Shown here in pieces: positions 58,377 through 64,000 of a stretch of 64,000 nt of DNA. Position 1 is the first letter of the stretch; each line of letters opens with the position of its first letter. The notes beneath the pieces are model-generated. The model worked only from the letters and a program-made list of their open reading frames with translations, did not search any database and was not told where the DNA came from. Where the stretch lies: NCBI RefSeq assembly GCF_030009775.1, contig NZ_JASCTH010000016.1, positions 1 to 64,000 of the forward strand, read 5' to 3'. The translations under genes were made by a program, and so were the position numbers. The DNA comes from Actinoplanes sandaracinus. GTDB lineage: Bacteria; Actinomycetota; Actinomycetes; Mycobacteriales; Micromonosporaceae.

Positions 58377-61300
58377 TTAGTTGACCGCGCCGATCAGCAC
58401 GGAGCCACGGCCGACCACCGCGCCCATGTCGGTCACGATGCTCACCTGGCCGAACAGGTTACGGCCGGCTTGCGGCGCGGCTTTCGCGGTCACCGAGCCG
58501 GTCACCGGGAGGGTCTGCCCGGCGGCCAGCGCCACCGGGGTGGCCGGGACGGTGAGCGACCCGAGCGACCCACTGAAGTAGACGTCCCGGTAGTCGTACG
58601 CCGTGCTGCCGCTGGGTACGGCGTACCCGTCGACCACCACGGTGTAGACGCCGGCGGCGGGCTTGGCGATGGACACCGACTCCTCGGAGTCGCCGTCCGC
58701 GGACTGCCCCACGACCGCGCCGTTGAGCCGGACGGTCAGGTCCAGGTCCGCCGCGGGGTCGCTGACGTTGCCGATCGAGACGTCGAGACGATCGGCCCCG
58801 GCGGGGACGGTCACCTCGTACTGCTGCACGGCGCCGTTGGCGATGGTGGGCCGTGCCGTGGCGGCGCTGCCGAGCGGACCGCCCCGGGGGACGACCGAGA
58901 CCGGGCCGAACCGGTTGGTGACGTTCCAGCTCACCGGGGCGGCCTTACCCGCGGTGACCGCGGGGAGTTCCACGGTCGCCGGCTCGACAGCCACACCCTG
59001 AATGCGGGCGGTCAACTCGAACGGGTTGCTGAGCACCGGGGAGGTACGGCGTGCCTCGACCTCGAACTCCCACACGCCCGGCATGGGGTTCTCGTACGAC
59101 CGCTCCGCCGGCTTGCAGGGCGAGGTGTCCGAAGGATCCGAGAAGTTCGTGTAGCACTGCGGGGTCGAGGTCGGGTCCACCGGAACGCCCCACGGGTTGA
59201 TCGCCACCCACCGGGTCTGCGACGCGGTCGCGATGCCGGAGAGGTTGACCTGCAGGGCGTCGGCGCCGGCCGGGACGGTGACGAAGAACGACGTCGTCGA
59301 GTTGCGGTCCACCGCGCCTTCGAAGGTGCTCGCGTAGGACGGCTTCCGGAGCTCCGAGGACGCGATCACCGTGTTCATGACCTCGAAGTCGACGGTGCTG
59401 GTCGCCGGGTCGTCGATGCGCAGGACGGCGCTGTTCAGGCCGTCGCGCGCGGTGACCTTGACCGGGATGGTGACCGCCCGGTTGAGGGGCAGCGACACGT
59501 TGCGCGCCGCGGTGAACGACTTGTCTCCCAGCCACTTCAGGTCGTGGCGGATGTTGCGGTCCGGCCCCGAGGTGCGGGTCACCTCGACGTTGTAGACGCG
59601 GCTGGTCCCGGCCCGCTGCCCGCCTTCGGCCGCGGGGCACCGGTTGTAGATGCCGGAGCCACGGCCCGGGGTGGTGAGCAGGTCAGAGAACGGGGTGCAC
59701 ACCGGCGCGGACGCGGTGTGGTTACGGGTCTCCACCTTCTTGGACAGCAGCGCCCACGCGCCGTTGACGTCCATCAGGCCGTTGCCCTGGCCGGTGACCG
59801 GCACGTTCGGGATCTGGTCGGCCGAGGTGTAGAGCGCCCGGCGCAGCTGCGCCGGAGTGATGCCCTTGTCGGTGGCGAAACCGGCCGACAGCAGCAGGGC
59901 CGCCGCGCCGGCGGCCTGCGGCGACGCCATCGAGGTGCCGTTGAACATGGCGAGCCCGATGGGCAGGGTGTAACCCGCCTCGGCGAGGTCGGGCTCCTTG
60001 ATCCAGGTGTTCACCGTGGAGACGGCGGACCCGGGGGCGGAGATGTTCGGCTTGAAGCCGCCGTCCTCACGCGGGCCCCGCGAGGAGAACGGGAACAGCG
60101 ACATCTTCTCGCGGACCACGGAACCGTAGTTGGTCAGCCAGGTCTCCTTGCTGACGCTGGCGGCGACGCTGACCACGTCCGAGGCCACCGACGGGTCGCC
60201 GATGGTGTTCAGGCCCGGGCCGGAGTTGCCGGCCGAGATGAACATCTGCACGCCGTAGTCGTTGATGAGGCGGTTGTAGAGCTGGGCGCGGGCGTTGCTG
60301 CCGTCGTTGAGCGCGGGCAGTCCACCGATCGACATGTTGATCACGTCGACGCCGCGGTTGACGACGAGGTCGACCATGCCGGTGGTCAGCGCGGCCGCGG
60401 TGCACCCGCCGCCCCAGGAGCAGGCCCGTGAGGAGACCAGTTTGGCGCCCGGAGCCTGGCCGTCGAGCGCCGCGTTGCCGAGCATGTCGTTGGCGGCGGC
60501 GATGCCGGCGACGTGGGTGCCGTGCGTGCTCTCGGAGATGCCGATGTTGACGAAGTCGGCCGTCCGGTCGACTCCGGCCGGCGTCATGTCGACGTCCTCA
60601 CGGAACTCCACCACGAACGGGATGCGCTCGGCGATCGGGGTGGCGGGGTTATCCGTGCCGAAGTGGCCGACGTCGAACTTCTCCTTGTACGGCCGCATCA
60701 CGGCGTCGTCGGTGAAGTTCTGGTTCTGGTTGGTGTCCACCCGGATGTCGTGGCTGGCCGGGTCGTAGAGGATGCCGAAGACGTCGGTGGTGTCGCCGTC
60801 GCGGTTGACGTCGCCGGCCGGGTCGCTGCCGCCGGTGATCGACTCGGCGAAGGTGTTGAACAGGTACGAGCCGGCCGGGACCGTGTAGGTGCTCGGCGGC
60901 GCGCTGAGCATCGGCCGCCAGGTGCGGTCGTTCTCCAGCAGGGGGTCGGTCGCGGTCACCCAGTCGACGATCTTGCGTTCGCCGGTCGAGGTGGTCTTCA
61001 GCGCCGGGTTCTCCAGGTCGACGCCGGAGTCCATGATGCCGATGGTGACCCCACGGCCGTCCCACGTCGGGTGCTTGCGCTTGAATGCCACGGATCCGAT
61101 GTCCGCTGTCGGCATGTACCCGTTCACGGCGGGGGTGCCCGGCCCGGGGCCGGGCACAGCGGCGGCCTGAGCGGCGCCGGCACGGGTGCCGCGGTCGGCG
61201 ACCGGGTCGGGCAGCTTGATCGTCTCGTCCAGGTCGATGGCCGCGACTCCGGGCAGCTTGGACGCTTTCACGACGCTACCGGTGGGCATCTGCGCCAGCA

Positions 61301-61622
61301 CGTATCCGACGCGGTCGAAACGCTGGGCGACGGTGCCGCCGAGCCGCTCGACCTCGCCGGCGACGTCGGCCGCCTCACCCGACTCGGTCGCGATGATCAC
61401 CGTTACGTCGCGCTTGCCGCCGGAGCGGGCTTCGCTCAACAGGCCGGCATCGTGGGCGCCGAGCTCGTCCGAGGCGCCGGCCTTCGGCGCGTCGCCCGGC
61501 TCGGCCGCCGGAGCGGGCACGACCGGTTCGGCATGTGCTGGATTAGGGGCGCCGAGAACGGTGAGGCCTATGGCGACGACGACGGCAAGCGGCCGCCGGC
61601 TCCAGGCCAATCGTTGCTTCAC
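58377..61622 (-). CDS. Secreted S8 (subtilisin-like) serine protease
   Basis: A 1081-residue exported protease. A signal peptide (about 1-31, ending ANPAHA-like NPAHAEP) precedes an inhibitor-I9-like propeptide (about 70-150) and the S8 catalytic domain (about 185-640): Asp in TIGIMDSGVDLENP, His in STHGTHVAGIAAAND, Asn region in FISAGNSGPG and Ser in FNGTSMASPQAAGA. An insertion between Asp and His of about 170 residues is typical of large actinobacterial kexin/subtilisin relatives. The C-terminal 400 residues are beta-sandwich repeats, two resembling PPC or P-domains. GTG at 61622 has GGAGG upstream. Extracellular protein breakdown is the likely role. Confidence 0.92.
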   Translation of the reverse strand: MKQRLAWSRRPLAVVVAIGLTVLGAPNPAHAEPVVPAPAAEPGDAPKAGASDELGAHDAGLLSEARSGGKRDVTVIIATESGEAADVAGEVERLGGTVAQRFDRVGYVLAQMPTGSVVKASKLPGVAAIDLDETIKLPDPVADRGTRAGAAQAAAVPGPGPGTPAVNGYMPTADIGSVAFKRKHPTWDGRGVTIGIMDSGVDLENPALKTTSTGERKIVDWVTATDPLLENDRTWRPMLSAPPSTYTVPAGSYLFNTFAESITGGSDPAGDVNRDGDTTDVFGILYDPASHDIRVDTNQNQNFTDDAVMRPYKEKFDVGHFGTDNPATPIAERIPFVVEFREDVDMTPAGVDRTADFVNIGISESTHGTHVAGIAAANDMLGNAALDGQAPGAKLVSSRACSWGGGCTAAALTTGMVDLVVNRGVDVINMSIGGLPALNDGSNARAQLYNRLINDYGVQMFISAGNSGPGLNTIGDPSVASDVVSVAASVSKETWLTNYGSVVREKMSLFPFSSRGPREDGGFKPNISAPGSAVSTVNTWIKEPDLAEAGYTLPIGLAMFNGTSMASPQAAGAAALLLSAGFATDKGITPAQLRRALYTSADQIPNVPVTGQGNGLMDVNGAWALLSKKVETRNHTASAPVCTPFSDLLTTPGRGSGIYNRCPAAEGGQRAGTSRVYNVEVTRTSGPDRNIRHDLKWLGDKSFTAARNVSLPLNRAVTIPVKVTARDGLNSAVLRIDDPATSTVDFEVMNTVIASSELRKPSYASTFEGAVDRNSTTSFFVTVPAGADALQVNLSGIATASQTRWVAINPWGVPVDPTSTPQCYTNFSDPSDTSPCKPAERSYENPMPGVWEFEVEARRTSPVLSNPFELTARIQGVAVEPATVELPAVTAGKAAPVSWNVTNRFGPVSVVPRGGPLGSAATARPTIANGAVQQYEVTVPAGADRLDVSIGNVSDPAADLDLTVRLNGAVVGQSADGDSEESVSIAKPAAGVYTVVVDGYAVPSGSTAYDYRDVYFSGSLGSLTVPATPVALAAGQTLPVTGSVTAKAAPQAGRNLFGQVSIVTDMGAVVGRGSVLIGAVN

Positions 61623-61857
61623 GGTGGGGTCCTCCGCGGGAATGGCGTCCGCAAGGGTGGCGAACGCATTGAGCGGGATCTTCTACGTTCGGTGCCTGCG
61701 CAGTCACCTGCATCTATCGTTTTGAGATCTGCCTGTGATGTGCATCAGTGGGCATGAATGCCAAACGTCAAGATCGACTCACGCCGTTTCGCGACGGATG
61801 TCCCTCTTCGGGGCGTGCGACGCGCGGCCCCTTGTCGGCGATCCACAAAGGAGAAGC

Positions 61858-61965
61858 GGGGGGGGGGGGGCGGCCGCGGGGGGGGGGGGCGCGGGGGCGC
61901 GGCCCGCGGCGGGGGCGGGCCCGTTCCCGGCCGCGGGCGGGCGCCCGGGGGGGCCGCCGCCCGGC
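61858..61965. repeat. Poly-G / G-rich low-complexity tract
   Basis: Runs of 13 G (61858-61870) and 12 G (61878-61889) followed by about 75 bases of almost pure G/C. The surrounding 61623-62028 gap shows no gene. Nothing else in the window looks like this, so either a G-quadruplex-forming element or a base-calling/assembly error is possible. Confidence 0.8.
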
Positions 61966-62028
61966 GATGTCTTCGGCTACATCAGCCGTTCGGCTGTCAG
62001 CTCGGCCGGGCTCGGCGTCCGGTCGGGG

Positions 62029-62259
62029 CTACTCGTTGAACCAGCCGGTGGCCTGGATCGTGCCGTTCTTGTTGCCGTCCCACCAGTAGACCATCCGGCA
62101 GTTGTGCCAGTTACCGATGTTGAAGCCCTGCTTGTCGCAGCCGTCGTCGCCACCGTCCTTGATGGTCATGACCGTCGAGATGTCACCATCGACACCAGGC
62201 ACGAACCCATCACATCCACCGCCGGATATGGCGTCCGCCGCACTGGGCCCCCGGCTCAA
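62029..62259 (-). CDS. Small Cys/Trp-rich hypothetical protein, end of a possibly longer gene
   Basis: A 76-codon frame from a TTG at 62259, following the Spo0M gene stop. The last 45 residues look genuinely protein-like: TVMTIKDGGDDGCDKQGFNI, GNWHNCRMVYWWDGNKNGT and IQATGWFNE, with three Cys and several Trp, as in small secreted proteins. The start lacks a signal peptide, so either the gene is truncated or part of it is missing. Function unknown. Confidence 0.35.
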   Translation of the reverse strand: MSRGPSAADAISGGGCDGFVPGVDGDISTVMTIKDGGDDGCDKQGFNIGNWHNCRMVYWWDGNKNGTIQATGWFNE

Positions 62260-63056
62260 CCTTCGTCGCGGAAGCCGCCGCGGCCCTGCCGCTGCTCGAC
62301 GGTCCGCTGAACCCAGGCGTCGACCTGGCGCGTCCAGTCGGTCGTGTCAGCACAGGCGTGGCCGACGGTGAACCGGCCGAAACCGCCGGGGCCGCCGGAG
62401 AGCACGCCGCCGCGCTTGTCGAATTCCAGGATCACCTCGACAGCGTGCGGGGTGGTCACGAAGGTCAGCTCCACCTCGCCGACGGCGTGCGCGTACCGCG
62501 GGGCGGCGGAGTAGGCGATCTCCTGATGGAACGGCAGACTTCGCGGCACCCCGGCGATCCGCCCGCGCTCCAGGTCGGCACCCTTGAACCCGAACTCCAA
62601 CTCGGCGAACGCGTCGAGGATGCGCAACTGCACCGGCAACGGGTTGACCAGAATCGGATCCAGGTCGCCCTTGTCCACGGCGCGAGCGATGGACACCTCC
62701 GTGCGCACGCCCATCACCAGTCCGTGCAGGGGCCGGCCGTACACGGCGGTGATCGGAGCCTGCCACGGCAGTTCCAGCTCGAACGGAACCGACAGCTGCC
62801 GGCCGGCAGGCAGACGCAGCGGGCCACTGACGGCCGTGCGATGAAACTCGCCGGCGGCCGCCCCCTCGCCGCCCTCGGTCTCCATGCCGGCGACCAGCCC
62901 CAGGATGATGTGCTCGATCTCGACGTCCTGGCCGCCACCGGTCAGTTCCACCTGCCCGGCCACCAGACCACCGGGATAGGTGTGCGGGCTCAGCAGAACC
63001 GTGTCGACGCTGGGACCGCCGACACCGAGAGCGCCGAGCATCCTTCTGAAGACCAC
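62256..63056 (-). CDS. spo0M: Spo0M-like sporulation-control protein
   Basis: A 266-residue Spo0M (SpoOM) family protein: VDTVLLSPHTYPGGLVAGQV, the arrestin-like beta-sandwich core (VPFELELPWQAPITAVYGRP, GVRTEVSIARAVDKGDLDPI) and a C-terminal helical tail. In Bacillus Spo0M modulates sporulation; in actinobacteria homologues are common and unassigned. GTG at 63056 has GGGAGGAG close upstream. Confidence 0.88.
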   Translation of the reverse strand: MVFRRMLGALGVGGPSVDTVLLSPHTYPGGLVAGQVELTGGGQDVEIEHIILGLVAGMETEGGEGAAAGEFHRTAVSGPLRLPAGRQLSVPFELELPWQAPITAVYGRPLHGLVMGVRTEVSIARAVDKGDLDPILVNPLPVQLRILDAFAELEFGFKGADLERGRIAGVPRSLPFHQEIAYSAAPRYAHAVGEVELTFVTTPHAVEVILEFDKRGGVLSGGPGGFGRFTVGHACADTTDWTRQVDAWVQRTVEQRQGRGGFRDEG

Positions 63057-63219
63057 GTCTCTTCTCCTCCCTGAGAGCAGGGCGGAAGAGTGTCTGCCCG
63101 GCCGGCGCCTGATACCCCAGCCGGGCCGACAGCTAACAGACGTGGAGAACGCCCGGCACGGCTCGCGATGCGCACCGGGCGCGAAATCACTCGGCGGTCC
63201 GACCGAGTCGTTGAGCCGA

Positions 63220-63507
63220 TCAGAAAGGAGGCGCGTCCTCGCCCATCAACGCCAGGATGACGCCGCCTTTTCCGCTCTTGATGTTCTGGACCACGACCTT
63301 GCCGGTGCTGCCGTTGGGCAGCTCCAACGTGAAGGACTTCCCGGTGGCGTTCTTGCTCACGCTGCCGGAGCCGTTCGCGGGCCGGAAGTCGCCGGCCCAG
63401 GGCGGCGGTCCGCCGTTGCGGCCGGGCTCGGCGAAGAGCGCGACCGTGCCAGGGGTCCTGGTGCCGTCGGAGGAGAGGAGTGTCGAGGCGCTGCGGTAGG
63501 TAGCCAT
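63220..63507 (-). CDS. Small hypothetical beta-rich protein
   Basis: A 95-residue protein from the ATG at 63507: ATYRSASTLLSSDGTRTPGT, then VSKNATGKSFTLELPNGSTG and VVVQNIKSGKGGVILALMGE. Gly/Ser/Thr-rich with alternating strands; no known motif. A longer frame to 63633 exists but its extra part is Arg-rich and unconvincing. The gap 63508-63754 has no other gene. Confidence 0.5.
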   Translation of the reverse strand: MATYRSASTLLSSDGTRTPGTVALFAEPGRNGGPPPWAGDFRPANGSGSVSKNATGKSFTLELPNGSTGKVVVQNIKSGKGGVILALMGEDAPPF

Positions 63508-63754
63508 ATGCAGCAAGGATATCTCGACCTGCGCCCGCTCGCGGGCCGGAAGCCGCGCCAAGACCCGAAACGGTAGCCGCGTCATCCTCACCGGCGACGC
63601 CTCGCCGACCGCCCCACGGCTCTCCACGGCCATGGGATCTCCATATCAGCCAAGCCCGGCGCTTTCATAACGCCGCCCCTATCTGCCGTGCGATATGGCG
63701 AATTGATTCGACCGCGAATGCGTTCTCGGATGGCGCTCAGCCGTCGCAAAAACA

Positions 63755-63783
63755 TTGACCTCTGTCAAATTAATGCCTAGCGT
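63755..63783 (+). promoter_or_regulatory. Sigma-70-type promoter before the last gene
   Basis: -35 TTGACC (63755-63760), 17-bp spacer, -10 TAGCGT (63778-63783), about 70 bp before the ATG at 63852. The -35 forms a small dyad TTGAC-CTCT-GTCAA. Confidence 0.6.
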
Positions 63784-63851
63784 TCAGGCACGCTCCCGGC
63801 GCGTGCCACACCCTGCCCGCGCCGACTCCTCCGCGCGAAAGGGCGTTGACC

Positions 63852-64000
63852 ATGCTCCGAGGAGTACGTCGCACGATGCTCGCCGCCACCGCACTTCTGC
63901 TGCTACTCGCCGTCGCGGGCCCGCCGGCCACCGCGCACGACCCGGACACTCCGGAGGGCAAGGCCGAGCAGGCGGAGATGGTCCGCATCTACGAGCCCAC
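63852..64000 (+). CDS. Secreted protein, N-terminal part only
   Basis: The first 49 codons of a gene cut by the window end: a basic start (MLRGVRRTML), hydrophobic core (AATALLLLLAVAGPP) and probable signal peptidase site after ATAHD, then a charged segment DTPEGKAEQAEMVRIYEP. So the product is exported. Function cannot be judged. GAAAGGG nine bases upstream serves as ribosome binding site, and a good promoter precedes it. Confidence 0.75.
   Translation, partial: MLRGVRRTMLAATALLLLLAVAGPPATAHDPDTPEGKAEQAEMVRIYEP

Overview
The window is high-GC actinobacterial chromosome: GC-biased third codon positions, many GTG starts, dense 4-bp ATGA/GTGA overlaps, a CopD-CtaG fusion, WYL, IclR, HxlR and CGNR regulators and a CntA-to-F-like transporter. 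It most resembles a mycelial or sporangia-forming actinomycete such as Micromonosporaceae/Actinoplanes; that placement is inference from gene content, because no rRNA or other marker is present.

Layout. 0-16 kb: two large paralogous TIR/transmembrane/coiled-coil/WD40 proteins (332-3598 and 12322-15732) flank small hypotheticals, an ECF-type sigma factor with its membrane partner, a cold-shock gene with an attenuator-like leader, a secreted toroid-type protein and a CopD-CtaG copper/cytochrome-oxidase membrane protein. 15.8-22 kb: an aromatic catabolic locus (aldehyde and alcohol dehydrogenases, MarR, IclR, VanA, a small coupled protein, VanB) fitting vanillyl alcohol -> vanillin -> vanillate -> protocatechuate. 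22-27 kb: WYL regulator/epoxide hydrolase and LysR/esterase divergent pairs, each with a palindromic candidate operator.

27-58 kb holds a zinc-starvation island. A UPF0718/TIGR03943 permease pair, zinc-independent ribosomal protein paralogues (rpsN, rpmG, rpmB, rpmE), a COG0523 protein that has lost its P-loop, a one-operon peptide/nickel-type ABC importer with an MFS exporter (resembling the Cnt opine-metallophore transporter), znuABC with zur, an ArsR regulator, and four enzyme genes (methyltransferase; SufS-like, cysteine-synthase-rhodanese and Y4yA-like PLP enzymes) lie together. Five 15-bp elements resembling the actinobacterial Zur box (TGAAAA-N-centre-TTTTCA type) precede these units. 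My reading is that the island couples zinc import, ribosome zinc sparing and production, export and re-import of a small zinc-binding metabolite that I cannot match to a described pathway.

Between 32.5 and 42.5 kb the island is interrupted by an accessory stretch rich in decayed genes (WD40, HEAT-like, ASCH, peptidase E and P-type ATPase remnants) mixed with intact small regulators and enzymes. 58-64 kb carries a secreted subtilisin-type protease, a poly-G tract that may be a sequencing problem, Spo0M and the start of a secreted protein cut by the window edge.
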